64,000 nt of DNA from a bacterium (GCA_030431975.1 JAUIHP010000015.1:1-64000), one strand, 5' to 3'. Counted from the stretch's first letter, positions 10,538-20,908 are shown. The notes: generated by a model not told the origin, from the letters alone. Translations and numbers: made by a program.

Positions 10538-10540
10538 TTA
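10491..10540. repeat. Dispersed intergenic repeat, copy B
   Basis: Second copy of the repeat at 8404-8452, same orientation, about 87% identical. It abuts the 3' end of the aldo/keto reductase gene and is preceded by a 9-bp hairpin. Confidence 0.75.
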
Positions 10541-11503
10541 GTACCGGGATCCCGCCGTCTCTTTGGGCAGACGGGTGCGGATATCCGAGAGCTCGTCTTC
10601 GCTGAACCGGACGTTCCATGCCCCCAGGTTGTCCTTCAGCCGATCGATGCGGCGCGTTCCCGGAATCATAAAGATGTCCTCACCCTGTGCCAGAACCCAA
10701 GCGAGAGCAACCTGTGCGGGGGTGGCACCTTTCTTCGTCGCAATATCCTGGATCAGCTCCACGAAGCGCACGTTCTCGGCGAAGGCCTCGTCGGTGAATC
10801 GGGGATTCTGACGGCGCCAGTCATGCGCATCGAGCGCGTCCTTGTTCGCGATGGCCCCGGTCAGGAATCCGCGACCGAGTGGTGAGTAGGCGACAAAAGC
10901 AATGCCCAGGTCACGGCAGGTATCGAGGACGCCGTTGTCCTCGACGTCCCGGCTCCAAAGGGAGTACTCGGTTTGCAGTGCGGTGATGGGGTGGACCGCG
11001 TGGGCGGCTTTGATCTGTTCCGCCGAGAACTCACTAACTCCGATGTAGCGGACCTTACCTTCGTCGACCAGTTCCTTCATCGCGCCGACACTCTCCTCCA
11101 CCGGGACTTCCGGGTCGGGTCGGTGCTGGTAGTAGAGGTCGATGGTGTCCACGCCCAGCCTCTTCAAGCTCTTCTCGCACGCTTCCCTTACGTACTCCGG
11201 ACGGCCGGAAACGCCCAGGAACTCACCTTCTTCCGACCTCCTGACGCCGAACTTCGTGGCGACGGTCACCTTGTCCCATCTGTCCGAGAAGGCTTTGGAA
11301 ACCAGCTCTTCGTTGTGCCCGTTTCCGTAGATGTCGGCCGTGTCGAAATGATGGACTCCAAGATCGATGGCGGCGTGAAGCGTCTTGATGTGGGCCTCTT
11401 CGTCGCGGGTGCCTCCGTAGAATTCCGACATTCCCATACAGCCGAGACCGATGCGGCCGACTTCGAGTTTGCTGTTACCGAGAGTCCGGGGAGCATTCGT
11501 CAT
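10538..11503 (-). CDS. Aldo/keto reductase
   Basis: 321-aa NADPH-dependent oxidoreductase with a TIM-barrel fold that reduces aldehydes or ketones. Catalytic tetrad visible as D54, Y59 ([15 protein letters not shown]), K84 (VATKFGVRR) and H127 (LYYQHRPD). The cofactor phosphate-binding end is [17 protein letters not shown]. It resembles the AKR13/YakC-type group ('[13 protein letters not shown]'). ATG 11503 is preceded by AGAGGAGAT. It is divergent from the ABM gene with 184 bp between them. The physiological substrate is unknown. Confidence 0.92.
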   Translation of the reverse strand: MTNAPRTLGNSKLEVGRIGLGCMGMSEFYGGTRDEEAHIKTLHAAIDLGVHHFDTADIYGNGHNEELVSKAFSDRWDKVTVATKFGVRRSEEGEFLGVSGRPEYVREACEKSLKRLGVDTIDLYYQHRPDPEVPVEESVGAMKELVDEGKVRYIGVSEFSAEQIKAAHAVHPITALQTEYSLWSRDVEDNGVLDTCRDLGIAFVAYSPLGRGFLTGAIANKDALDAHDWRRQNPRFTDEAFAENVRFVELIQDIATKKGATPAQVALAWVLAQGEDIFMIPGTRRIDRLKDNLGAWNVRFSEDELSDIRTRLPKETAGSRY

Positions 11504-11687
11504 GTGGTCATCTCCTCTGGTCGGGGAAGGTGTGGATCGAGCGCGCAGTGTAGCAGAAGTTGCCCGTGAACCGAGTTTGAGTGCTCTGCGGGCATTGGGT
11601 ACTCTTCGCGCCACGATAGAAGCCGGAATGGCCCGCGCAGGAGAGATACTTGAGCGTGCCTGGAATCGCGAAGGGATGGAGGAAGGA

Positions 11688-11978
11688 ATGGCAAAGCTCA
11701 CGATTGTCGCAAGAATCACGGCCAAGCCCGACCAGATCGAGTTCATGAAGAAGGAGCTTGAGAAGCTCGTCGAGCCGACCCGCGCGGAAGAGGGTTGCCT
11801 GCAGTACGACCTGCACCAGGACGACGAGAGTCCCGCGCACTTCCTGTTCTACGAGAACTGGACGACTCGTGAACACTGGTTGGCCCATATGGAGAATGAT
11901 CATCTGGCAGCCTACAAGGCCGCGACCGAGGATGCCGTAGAGGACTTCGCCCTCTACGAGATGACTCACATTCAGTAG
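11688..11978 (+). CDS. ABM-superfamily (antibiotic biosynthesis monooxygenase-like) protein
   Basis: 96-aa ferredoxin-like dimeric alpha+beta barrel protein of the ABM/YgiN type. Motifs are [44 protein letters not shown] and [22 protein letters not shown]. YgiN-type members act as quinol/quinone monooxygenases, but many have no assigned substrate. The start has GGAGGAAGG immediately upstream. It converges on the cohesin-like gene. Confidence 0.88.
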   Translation: MAKLTIVARITAKPDQIEFMKKELEKLVEPTRAEEGCLQYDLHQDDESPAHFLFYENWTTREHWLAHMENDHLAAYKAATEDAVEDFALYEMTHIQ

Positions 11979-12058
11979 ATCCCTTCGATCGCGAAGCGGT
12001 TTACGCCGTTTCGTCGATCCACCCGTCTTTCGCCACAACCGGCCGTCATCTCGGCCGT

Positions 12059-12955
12059 TCAGTCGATCACGACCAGTTTCCTTTGAGCTCGTTCGCCACC
12101 TGGGCTGCTTGCCTTGATGTAGTAGACCCCGGCTGGAATCGTCCCGTGACTCGGGAGTGACCACGAGTGGGCGGCCGAGTGGCTCTGCACCCTCTCCTCC
12201 CAAACGACCCGCCCCCCGGCATCCGTCATGGATAGTTGTATCGGCTCATTCACGTCTCGACCTAGGAGCGTCAGGACTGCTTGGCCACGAACCGGGTGGG
12301 GGAATACGTTCAACTCCATCGATGAGGCGGTCCACTCGGATTCGTTTGGTTCGACCGGATCGACATCGGACGTTGGATCCAGAACGCAAACCTCCGTGTC
12401 CTCGAACGTGACCTGCCGCGGGAAGGTCGAGTGTCCGGGCCAAATCCAAAGTCCGGCGTCGAGGAACGTGCGGTCGGGGTCCGAAACGATCTCGACCGCG
12501 CTCGTCCCCGGAGTTGCGGCGAGAAAGGTGAACGAAGCGATCTCCCCCGGCCCGTTGGCAGAGACTCCATCGCAAAGAAGGACGTGGGTCAGGGTGATCG
12601 TCGAATCGGTAAAGGAGGCTTCCACAAAGTGTGTCGGGCAGGAATTGATCATCAAGGGACCTTCTTCGAAACCGTTGAAGGCCAGAACGTCGGGATCGAA
12701 CTGTACGGTGACCTCGAATCCGTTGAACTGAACCGCGGTTTCGTCGACGAGCAGGTCGACCGCGATGGTGTCACCCGGAACGAGGTAGCAATCCTCCGGT
12801 GGGGATAGGAACGCGTTGAAGTCCGGGACGCCTCCGGCACTGGCCAGTGTCGTCGAAGTGACGAGCCACAGGAGGAACCAGTGGATGCCCCAGACCGAGG
12901 CTCTGCTGTGGTCAGAATTGTGGGACGAAGGAAGAGGCGAAGAAAGGCGCAACAT
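12059..12955 (-). CDS. Secreted cohesin-like protein with FlgD-like C-terminus
   Basis: 298-aa exported protein. A signal peptide (to about residue 40, ending LASAGG) precedes a cohesin-like beta-sandwich: YLVPGDTIAVDLLVDETAVQFNGFEVTVQFDPDVLAFNGFEEG ... ITLTHVLLCDG ... GEIASFTFLA. In the cohesin family such domains bind dockerin partners, but in FCB secreted proteins they often act simply as Ig-like modules. The C-terminal 80 residues (MELNVFPHPVRGQAVLTLLG ... GVYYIKASSPGGERAQRKLVVID) are the FlgD/T9SS-like domain. It lies 72 bp downstream of, and co-directional with, a dockerin-like protein gene, so co-expression is plausible. Confidence 0.8.
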   Translation of the reverse strand: MLRLSSPLPSSHNSDHSRASVWGIHWFLLWLVTSTTLASAGGVPDFNAFLSPPEDCYLVPGDTIAVDLLVDETAVQFNGFEVTVQFDPDVLAFNGFEEGPLMINSCPTHFVEASFTDSTITLTHVLLCDGVSANGPGEIASFTFLAATPGTSAVEIVSDPDRTFLDAGLWIWPGHSTFPRQVTFEDTEVCVLDPTSDVDPVEPNESEWTASSMELNVFPHPVRGQAVLTLLGRDVNEPIQLSMTDAGGRVVWEERVQSHSAAHSWSLPSHGTIPAGVYYIKASSPGGERAQRKLVVID

Positions 12956-13027
12956 GGGGTCTCCATCGCTGACAAACGGGGCCACGGCACGAAGCCGCGA
13001 CCCCGATTTGTCACTTGGGTGGTGCTA

Positions 13028-16000
13028 CTAACGGTAGAGATAGAGTTTCTGCGTGGTTTCCAGTCCGTCTCCCTGGAAGCGGTAGAGGTAGACCCCCATA
13101 CCTACGCGGTCTCCAAGGTCACTGCGACCGTCCCACTGGATGCTGTGATCGCCGGCCGGCATCTCCTGGTTGACCAGCGACCGAACGAGTCGGCCTTCCA
13201 CGTCGAAGACCTGGATCGAAACCCGGTCTCGATTCGCGATTCGGAAGCGAATGTCGACCGGACCCGATGTCGGGTTGGGCCGTGCTCCCAGAACTTCCGT
13301 CGTCGTGACGACCGATTCATCGGCGAGCGTGGCCCGGTTCGGCAACAGGCTCTTGGCCGGGGTGACCGACGCGGACTTTCCGATCGATTGGTTGGCGTGA
13401 TCCCGGAGGTCGGCGACCACGATCCTTGGCAACTGTCCCGGCAAGACCTCGAGTACGGCCAGTTCGCCGGCGCCGCGCAGCGGCTGTCCGAGTCCGGCGC
13501 CATCGACGACCAGGCCTTCGTCGGAGTCCAGTGTCTCGAAGAAGACGTTCTGTCCATCGAGCAGTGAACCGGACGATGCCGCTCGGACACCTTCGACCAC
13601 GACGTGGAAGCCCTGGACGAGTTGCTCATTCGAATCGAGGACCAGGCGGGCCTGGGTAGAACCGAACCCGGCTTGGTTTGCATCGAACTCGAGTCGGACG
13701 GATGGGAGAACGCTTCCCGACTCCAGATCGGCGGCCACGACCCACTCTTCGGGCCGCGAGACCTGATCGAAGTTGATCGCGAAGAGGATCAAGTCCTCGA
13801 ATGCCACCAGGTCGTCCGTCTCCGGAAGGGTCGAGGTCGTTCCGTCCGCTGTTGGGCCGACATCGAGATAGTTGAAGGAGTCGTTGAAGATCAGAGAGGC
13901 TCCGTAGTGGGCGCCGAGAAGACTGATGTCTTCGGATGCGACCATGTTGTCGCCCTGACCCATGACGAAACCGTCGGACACGTCGCCGAGGTGGTAGTTC
14001 AGGGATCCCGCCGACAGGTTGGATACTGCGGAGATGTTCCCGCACACGTCTTTGGTGAAGACGACGTAGTACCAGAATCCCCGGTCGACGGTCTCATCGT
14101 CCTCGCCGCTTAGCGTCACACTCGTCAGTGACCACGGGGCCGCCGGAGGATAGGTGGGCACGGCGGGTGCACTCGCGCCGGCCAGGTCGTCGTACTCCGG
14201 GTAGGCGTTGGTCGTCGTCGTGCCGTAGGGAGCGCGGTAGACCTCCGTGACCGCTGCGTCGCCCGGGGCGGTGAAGTTCACGGTAACCGCGGTCGTCCCG
14301 TCGCCGTCGTTTCCGCTCGTGACCTGCGAGGTCGCGAGATCGGCCACCGGCGACGGAGCCATCGTGTCGATGTCGATGTCGAGCGGTGCTCCCGGCGCGC
14401 CCGGGATGTCGATGTTTTCGCAGTCCCGGAAGATGATGTCGGTAACGGTCACCGTACCGATACCGTCGGTACCTCCCGTTGTAACCGCGAGGTCGAAGAG
14501 GTTCCCCGTCATTGCGTCCTGCCCGCAGGGGAGTCCCAGGATTGCGCAGTCCACCGTGTAGGACCCACCGCCGTTGTCCAGGACCTGGAAGGCGGTTCCG
14601 CCGATCGACGAGAGGTAGGTGCCTTCCGTGATCTCCGTTCCGCAAAGCTCCAGGTTGGTCAACTGCAGGTCGACGCTGAAGCCGCGCATCTGCGCGTTGT
14701 CCGACCGGGTGATCTCGACCGGAACGGTCACGCAGAGGCTCGGTCCGGCAATGCAGCTTCCGGGAGACATCGGCGTGACTTCGTTCGTTGCGACTGGGGT
14801 GAAGCCGCATGGCGTGCTGGAAGCGTCGTCCAGCCGCCAGGGATCGAAGTCGACTCCCGCGCCAAGAACAGCGTCTCCGCTACCCGTCCCCACGCCGCTG
14901 GGGCCGTCCGACGCACCCCACCAGTTCTGGGTTGCGTCCTGCGATGCGCCGCTCAACGTGTTGTCAAAGCCGGCAGAGGTGTTTCCGGCGATGAAGCTGT
15001 TCGTGATGTCGATGGTCGTTGCGGCGCCGTCGGCAACGAGGCCGTAGTCGAAGTCCGCGATGCGCATGTTCTCGGCAAGGATGGTCAACGGCTCGCCACC
15101 GGAGTATCCGTAGATACCGACAAGCGGGGAAGACGCCACGACCCCGCTGAAACAGCCGCCCGTGTAGTTGATCGTGATTCCGGTCTGCGCGGACGGCGGC
15201 TCGGAGTCGGACGCGTCCCAGGGGGAGGCCTGAACCGGACCGGCTCCGCTTCCATTGCGGTGGGCGGCGGCCGTCAGGTTGTAGATCAAAGATCCGTACT
15301 CGACGTCGCCGGAAGCGTTGATGCCGCCGATCGTACCCGGGGTGTCCTGCCACCAGGCGGGCACCTGGACATTGGTGATGTCGTGGGTTCCGGTGGCGTC
15401 GATGTTGGAACCCGAGATCATGAGCAGGCCGCCGGCCGCGTAGGTCGGGCCGGTGTAGCCGATTTCGGAGATCGTATTGTTGGTGACGGTTCCGCCCGTC
15501 CCGTAGCCGATCTGGATTCCGTTCTGCGCCGTGGTCGATGTCCAGCCCTTTCCGGTGACGACGCAGTCATGAACGTCGACGGTCAGGCCGCTGCCGGAGA
15601 TGACCATGGCGTTCTTCTGAAACTCCGAGACCTCGACTCCGTCGATCTCGAGGTCATAAGGGCCGCCTGTGTCGTTGGCGGTGAGGATCCCGACGCCGTG
15701 CTGCACTCCGGAGAACGGCGTGTCGATGATGTTGACGACGTCACAATCGACGATGGCGCCGCCGGCATTCCAGTACCCGACACCAACGAAGCGATTGTTG
15801 GCGTTGCCGAGTCCCATTCCGTCGACCGTGAGGTCTTGAAGGACAACGCTCTCGGCGTTCATGGCCGTGACGATGGGCTTGTTGCTTCCGCTCGTCGTGA
15901 AGGTCACGTCGAGAGAGGCGGGCGAGGCCACCGTCGTGCTTCCGCTACCCGAGCCGCGCAGAGTCAGGTCCTTGCCGTCCACGATGACCTGCTCGGTGTA

Positions 16001-17011
16001 GGTGCCGGGAAGGATGTCGACGATGACTCCGGAAGGCGCACCCAAGGCAGCGGTTTGAACGCTGTGTCCGATCGTTCCGATCGCACCATCGACGTAGACG
16101 CCCTTGTCGAACGTGTTGGCGAGGGCGATGACCGACAGATTCGCGCCCGTGCTTTGCGCGTAAATGTGTCCCGTCGTCGGGGTCAGTCCTGCGGAGCTGA
16201 AGTTGTTTCCGCTGACGGATGTGGACGGGCCGCGGACGCGGAGGCTGGCTCCAAACCTCGTGGTCGTACCGGCGAACGTGTTTCCGGTGATGATCATTCC
16301 GTCACCGTCCAGGGTACAAAGGGTGTTGCCCTGTTCGTCTCCGTCGATGTTGATGCCACCGGCGTTTCCAGATATCACGTTGTTCGAGAAGGTCACAGCC
16401 GAAGTGTTGGTGCATCCGCCGCAGCCCATGACGACCAGTTGGCGGGGCACGTTCGGGATGTCGAACTGCATCGAGAATCCTTCACCTGCGGGAGGATCGA
16501 AATAGGTCATCCCGGAGAATTCATTTCCGTCGATGACGAAGCCGGAGATGGTCGCGCCGTACTCGGTGATGAGTCCCGCGTCTTCGCGAGCCACGATCTC
16601 GTTGTCGTAGATCTCGGCGCCACTGTGGCTGCCCTGAAAGTAGACGGCAGCGTTCTCGATTCCGGGGCTCCCGTTGTCGATACCGAGGATGGTGAAGCCT
16701 TGGCCCACAGCCCCGATCTGGACGTCACTGGTCCCGCCCGTGATGGTGATCGTGCCCAGGGCGCCTGCGCTCGAGGTTCCGTCGATCGTGGTCACGGCTC
16801 GACCGCCGGATGACAAGAGCGCGATGTCCTTGTTGATGCTTACGTTTTCAAAGTACGTCCCGGGTGCGACGAGAATCTCGTCACCCGCGACGGCTGCGTC
16901 TACAGCGTCCTGGATTGTGGGTTGATCGCCGGGGACAGTGATGGTGACGGCATGCGCTTGTGTGCCGCAAAAGGACAGCGCACAAAGGACCGCCAGCGTG
17001 CTCCGCTGCAT
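13028..17011 (-). CDS. Large secreted right-handed beta-helix protein with cohesin- and dockerin-like modules
   Basis: 1327-aa surface/exported protein. The start is the ATG of MQRSTLAVLCALSFCG, with an upstream GGAGG and a signal peptide to about residue 21 (AHA). Residues about 25-730 are parallel beta-helix (PbH1) repeats opening with VPGDQPTIQDAVDAAVAGDE, as in pectate-lyase-like and Omp-type secreted proteins. Residues about 745-860 are cohesin-like (VCVTVPVEI ... MRGFSVDLQLTN). About 870-985 is fibronectin-III-like. About 1000-1083 holds two dockerin-like EF motifs (LGDVSDG..., YLDVGPTADG...). The end is a FlgD-like domain (GVYLYRFQGDGLETTQKLYLYR). Adhesin or polysaccharide-binding roles are possible; no catalytic residues were identified. 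Confidence 0.82.
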   Translation of the reverse strand: MQRSTLAVLCALSFCGTQAHAVTITVPGDQPTIQDAVDAAVAGDEILVAPGTYFENVSINKDIALLSSGGRAVTTIDGTSSAGALGTITITGGTSDVQIGAVGQGFTILGIDNGSPGIENAAVYFQGSHSGAEIYDNEIVAREDAGLITEYGATISGFVIDGNEFSGMTYFDPPAGEGFSMQFDIPNVPRQLVVMGCGGCTNTSAVTFSNNVISGNAGGINIDGDEQGNTLCTLDGDGMIITGNTFAGTTTRFGASLRVRGPSTSVSGNNFSSAGLTPTTGHIYAQSTGANLSVIALANTFDKGVYVDGAIGTIGHSVQTAALGAPSGVIVDILPGTYTEQVIVDGKDLTLRGSGSGSTTVASPASLDVTFTTSGSNKPIVTAMNAESVVLQDLTVDGMGLGNANNRFVGVGYWNAGGAIVDCDVVNIIDTPFSGVQHGVGILTANDTGGPYDLEIDGVEVSEFQKNAMVISGSGLTVDVHDCVVTGKGWTSTTAQNGIQIGYGTGGTVTNNTISEIGYTGPTYAAGGLLMISGSNIDATGTHDITNVQVPAWWQDTPGTIGGINASGDVEYGSLIYNLTAAAHRNGSGAGPVQASPWDASDSEPPSAQTGITINYTGGCFSGVVASSPLVGIYGYSGGEPLTILAENMRIADFDYGLVADGAATTIDITNSFIAGNTSAGFDNTLSGASQDATQNWWGASDGPSGVGTGSGDAVLGAGVDFDPWRLDDASSTPCGFTPVATNEVTPMSPGSCIAGPSLCVTVPVEITRSDNAQMRGFSVDLQLTNLELCGTEITEGTYLSSIGGTAFQVLDNGGGSYTVDCAILGLPCGQDAMTGNLFDLAVTTGGTDGIGTVTVTDIIFRDCENIDIPGAPGAPLDIDIDTMAPSPVADLATSQVTSGNDGDGTTAVTVNFTAPGDAAVTEVYRAPYGTTTTNAYPEYDDLAGASAPAVPTYPPAAPWSLTSVTLSGEDDETVDRGFWYYVVFTKDVCGNISAVSNLSAGSLNYHLGDVSDGFVMGQGDNMVASEDISLLGAHYGASLIFNDSFNYLDVGPTADGTTSTLPETDDLVAFEDLILFAINFDQVSRPEEWVVAADLESGSVLPSVRLEFDANQAGFGSTQARLVLDSNEQLVQGFHVVVEGVRAASSGSLLDGQNVFFETLDSDEGLVVDGAGLGQPLRGAGELAVLEVLPGQLPRIVVADLRDHANQSIGKSASVTPAKSLLPNRATLADESVVTTTEVLGARPNPTSGPVDIRFRIANRDRVSIQVFDVEGRLVRSLVNQEMPAGDHSIQWDGRSDLGDRVGMGVYLYRFQGDGLETTQKLYLYR

Positions 17012-17582
17012 GAGGAGAACCTCCTGGGATAGGCAGGTTGGCCTTGATGACATCAAGGTCGGTTTCTTGAAACGAGTCCAGGCCACGAAACGGTTTTGGT
17101 GCGCCCGTGCCATCGTGTACGGCACTGATTCGATCGGAGGCACACGGAAACGGTCAGATCGAGAGCAGAACTTGGCGCGGACCTATGAGGTGGAGCAGGA
17201 GGTGTACGGACTTCAGCAGGATGCGAAAACTCAGATGCAAGGTTCGGTGTCGAGTGTGCGTTCGTGGTCCAGGGACTCACTGAACTGCGAGTTAGTCTAG
17301 GCATCGGAGTGGTGGCAGGCAACGAGTCATTGGTGAAGAAACGGTTCAGAGTAAGAATCCGTCTGTAAAAGAGATTTGAAAAGGTTGAACACGCCCCACG
17401 CCAACGGGGCTCGGTGTCGGCGAAAGCGCCTCACACTTCGCGGGGCGCGGCTCGGTCGGGATCCGCTTCCGCATCCATCGACTCGACAGAGGCTGGAACT
17501 GCGCGCTCTCTGGGCAGCCTCGTAGGATTCTGGTACCGTTCTTGTTTGGACTTCTTCGCTATTCGGATGGGAGCGAGTCGCC
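17012..17582. other. Non-coding gap between divergent beta-helix and kinase genes
   Basis: 571 bases, the longest gene-free stretch in the window. It must hold both divergent promoters. Short overlapping frames exist on both strands but have no ribosome-binding site or family resemblance. I see no long inverted or tandem repeats in it. Confidence 0.55.
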
Positions 17583-20500
17583 GTGATCGGGAAAACTCTC
17601 GGGCACTACGAGATCAAAGACCGCCTGGGTCGGGGTGGAATGGGCGAGGTCTTTCTCGCTCGTGATACTCGACTTGGGAGAGATGTCGCTCTCAAGATCC
17701 TTCCTCCGGCCACGGCCAAGAACCCGGAGCGCCGGGCGCGCTTCGAGCGGGAGGCACGGGCCGTCGCTGCTCTCCGACATCCGGGCATTGTCACCATTCA
17801 CTCCATCGAAGAACTGGATGGAGTCCACTTCTTTACGATGGAGCGGATCGAGGGCCGCCCATTGTCCGATCGCATCCCCGCGACCGGCATGGATCTCGAG
17901 CCGCTCCTGGACTTTGCGATTGCCCTGACTGAGGCGGTAGGGGTGGCCCACGCGAGTGGAATCACTCATCGGGATCTGAAGCCCGCGAACGTCATGGTCG
18001 ATGCCGACGGGCGGGTCAAGGTGCTCGACTTCGGACTCGCAAAGGCGGTTGCCTCCGAGACTGCGTTGGCCGAAGCGGAAGGGAATGAGGCGACGCAGGA
18101 CGAGCTGGATCTGGAAACAGCGGTGGCGAACTTCGCTCCGGGAGCTTCCGGTCGCGCGGATGAATTGACGGCCGATGGGCGAATCGTGGGGACGGTCCAT
18201 TACATGTCCCCGGAACAGGCCGAGGGCAAGCCGGTCGACCCCCGTTCGGATGTGTTTGCTTTGGGCGTTCTTCTTTACGAGATGGCTGTCGGGGAGCGTC
18301 CCTTCCAGGGGGACACCTCGATCTCCGTTCTCTCCGCGATCCTGAAGGAAGAACCGCGGCCGTTGTCGGGCCGTGTCGACGGCCTCCCCCCGGCACTCGA
18401 TCAGGTCGTTGCCCGCTGCCTGGCGAAGTCGCCGGCGGAGCGCTATCCGGACGCCACCGCGCTTCGGGAGGCGTTGGAGTCCGTCCGAACCGAGTACCTG
18501 GCCAACACGGGAACGTCCTCGCAATCGGTTCCAATCGGGAAGGAGATGTCGGGGGACGTGGAGGGCAGACGAGTTTCCGAGTCCGGCCCGGGATCCGGGT
18601 CGGACGCGTCGTCGACTTCTGTGACGCCCCAACGAAGCTCCCGGATTCCGATGGTCCTCGGACTGATCGCCGGAGCGATCGTTCTCGGGTTGCTTCCAAT
18701 CCTCCTCCGGCGCTCCGATGATTCAGGGAGCGGGACCGCCATCGGCGCCTCCGGGCGTCCCTCGGTTGCGGTCTTTCAGTTTCGAACTCACGGTGGCGAC
18801 GAAGAGATCCGTTGGCTCGAGTCCGGTGTTCCGAGCCTTCTCCTGACCGGGTTGGCGCAGACGCCGGGGCTGGATGTCGTCAGCAGTGCGCGGATCGAGG
18901 AGATCCTCGAAAAGATCGGCCGCGCGGGCGCAAAGGAGGTCGACCAGGCCATCCTGGCGGAGGTGGCCCGGAGGTCTGGGGCCGGAGCGGTCGTCATCGG
19001 AAACATCTACAAGTCCGGTGACTCGATCCGGATCGATGTACAGGTCGAAGATGTGGAAACGGGTCGCCTGCTATTTGCCCGGGACGCAAGCGGCCCCGAA
19101 GTGTTTCCGATCGTCGATCGATTGGCCTCCGGGATTCGTGAGGGGCTTGCCGTAAAGACCGCGCAAGTCGACGAGCGCTCCGTGGCCGAGATCAGCTCCC
19201 AGTCCATCGAAGCCTATCGCGAGTACGAGGAGGGACGGAAAGCCTTCACCGAGTTTCGACTGGGGGAGGCAAAGCGTCGCTTCGAGCGTGCGCTGGATCT
19301 CGATTCGGATTTCGCACTCGCCCTTGCCAGCATGGCGGAGATCTACCGCTATCAGGGTGAGGTCGAGACGGCCAACGAATGGTTCGAGAGGGCCCATGAC
19401 TTAGCTGTTCACCTTCCTACGCGGGAGCGGCTCCTTGTCGAGGCCGAGTACCAGTTGCGAATCGAGCAGGACCGGGAGGCCGCCGTCGGGACGTTGGAGG
19501 GGCTGATCGACCGGTTCCCGGACGAAGAAGAAGCGTACCTCCTCCTCTCGTCCACTGAAGGTCAGGAGGGGGACAGCGAGAACGCGATCCGGATTCTCGC
19601 GAAAGCGGTGGAGGCCATCCCGAACTCGGGGACGCTTCATAACCACTACGCGTATCACCTGCGATCCGTGGGGCGTTTCGAAGACGCGATTCGCGAGCTG
19701 GAGAAGTACCAGGAAATCGAGCCCGAGGAAGCCAATCCGTGGGACAGCATGGGAGAGATCTACCTCACCACCGGGCGGCCTGAGGAAGCGATCGCGAAGT
19801 TCAGTAAAGCCATCGAGGTGGACCCGACGTTCGAGTCGTCCCACCGTGGTCGTGCCTTCGCCCTCGCTTTGCTGGGACGGTACCCGGAAGCACTCGAGGA
19901 ACTCGATCGATCCGTGGCCCTGATCACGGCGTCCGGATTGTCCCCACGCGGATTGTTTGGAACCCGCGGGCTCCTACTTCAAATGATGGGAAGGCCGAAG
20001 GAGGCTTTCGAAGAAGCAAGTAAGGACGACGGTGGTGACGAACGCGCCGATCTCCCAGGGTCTTCGGCAGAACGAACTGCTGAAAACGGAACCGCTCTCG
20101 ATTCTGGATTTGCGGAGTCCTGGATACGCATGGTTCATGCCTTCGCGGCAGGAGAGTTCGAAGCCTGCGTCCTGGCATCACGGCGTGCGCGCGAAACCAT
20201 CGCCCCAATGGCTCCGCCGTTCTATCAGTGGGCGATTCGGGTCATGACTTTGCAATTCGAAGGAACGGCTGAAGCCAGGAACAAACAGGTCGAAGCGGCC
20301 CGGGCGGCTCAACAGAGGATCGTTGAGTTGGGCGTCCACCCGTTCGTGCCCTGGGCCCAAGTCTGGTTGGAGGGCGAAATCGCTCTCGCCGAGAACGATC
20401 TTGCTGCGGCCGAGACGGCGTTTCGAAACGGTGAGCCGACGGAACCCGTTGCCTTCACGAACGCGCAACCGGGACTGACGACGTCCCTTGTCGTGAACAT

Positions 20501-20783
20501 CCCGCCCTCTCGAGATTGGAACGCGCGGCTCCATATCCTGCGCGGGGACCTACACGCTGCAGTCGAGGAGTATCGCCGGCTGAACACTCGGGACGCGTCA
20601 TCGATGTTCAGCTCCCTCTTCCAGCCGCGCTACGTTCTTGAAGTGGCGCGCCTCCTCGACCGCCAGGGCGATCGGGAAGGGGCGGTTCGGGAGTACGAGC
20701 GGTTCCTCCAGTACTGGAAAGACGCCGAACCGGGTCAGCCGGAAGTGCAGGAAGCCCGGGACTACCTCGCGTCCGGGTCCTGA
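17583..20783 (+). CDS. Ser/Thr protein kinase with TolB/FlgO-like and TPR regions
   Basis: 1066-aa membrane kinase starting at GTG. An N-terminal kinase domain (GRGGMGEVFLA, VALKIL, ITHRDLKPANVM, LDFGLA, HYMSPEQ; residues about 8-300) is followed by a linker and one TM helix (MVLGLIAGAIVLGLLPILL, about 357-375). A FlgO/TolB-N-like domain follows (SVAVFQF ... IRWLESGVPSLLLTGL ... VVIGNIY), then about 12 TPR repeats to the C-terminus. All kinase catalytic residues are present. The topology puts kinase inside and TPR outside. Proteins of this build are common in Acidobacteria and FCB genomes; the ligand and targets are unknown. Confidence 0.9.
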   Translation: MIGKTLGHYEIKDRLGRGGMGEVFLARDTRLGRDVALKILPPATAKNPERRARFEREARAVAALRHPGIVTIHSIEELDGVHFFTMERIEGRPLSDRIPATGMDLEPLLDFAIALTEAVGVAHASGITHRDLKPANVMVDADGRVKVLDFGLAKAVASETALAEAEGNEATQDELDLETAVANFAPGASGRADELTADGRIVGTVHYMSPEQAEGKPVDPRSDVFALGVLLYEMAVGERPFQGDTSISVLSAILKEEPRPLSGRVDGLPPALDQVVARCLAKSPAERYPDATALREALESVRTEYLANTGTSSQSVPIGKEMSGDVEGRRVSESGPGSGSDASSTSVTPQRSSRIPMVLGLIAGAIVLGLLPILLRRSDDSGSGTAIGASGRPSVAVFQFRTHGGDEEIRWLESGVPSLLLTGLAQTPGLDVVSSARIEEILEKIGRAGAKEVDQAILAEVARRSGAGAVVIGNIYKSGDSIRIDVQVEDVETGRLLFARDASGPEVFPIVDRLASGIREGLAVKTAQVDERSVAEISSQSIEAYREYEEGRKAFTEFRLGEAKRRFERALDLDSDFALALASMAEIYRYQGEVETANEWFERAHDLAVHLPTRERLLVEAEYQLRIEQDREAAVGTLEGLIDRFPDEEEAYLLLSSTEGQEGDSENAIRILAKAVEAIPNSGTLHNHYAYHLRSVGRFEDAIRELEKYQEIEPEEANPWDSMGEIYLTTGRPEEAIAKFSKAIEVDPTFESSHRGRAFALALLGRYPEALEELDRSVALITASGLSPRGLFGTRGLLLQMMGRPKEAFEEASKDDGGDERADLPGSSAERTAENGTALDSGFAESWIRMVHAFAAGEFEACVLASRRARETIAPMAPPFYQWAIRVMTLQFEGTAEARNKQVEAARAAQQRIVELGVHPFVPWAQVWLEGEIALAENDLAAAETAFRNGEPTEPVAFTNAQPGLTTSLVVNIPPSRDWNARLHILRGDLHAAVEEYRRLNTRDASSMFSSLFQPRYVLEVARLLDRQGDREGAVREYERFLQYWKDAEPGQPEVQEARDYLASGS

Positions 20784-20908
20784 AGCACTGAGTACAGTCC
20801 TTTCTCCTCCTGTGTGTACTTCCCCTAAGTTCGCAGCTCGCTCCGGGCTCGCTATCCTCTCGGGTTGTTCGCGAAACTACTTACGCTCTCACTCGAGGAG
20901 GGTTGCCC

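Noticed and set aside
10538-11746. 81-residue N-terminal extension of the aldo/keto reductase
   Set aside because: The extension runs through the ABM gene's start region on the other strand and lacks any domain; ATG 11503 has AGAGGAG upstream.
15260-16813. 517-residue plus-strand reading frame
   Set aside because: Antisense of the beta-helix gene, with Asp/Gly/Arg-rich composition typical of shadows.
17053-17322. 89-residue minus-strand frame in the 571-bp gap
   Set aside because: Ser/Pro/Arg-rich shadow composition, no ribosome site and no resemblance to any family.
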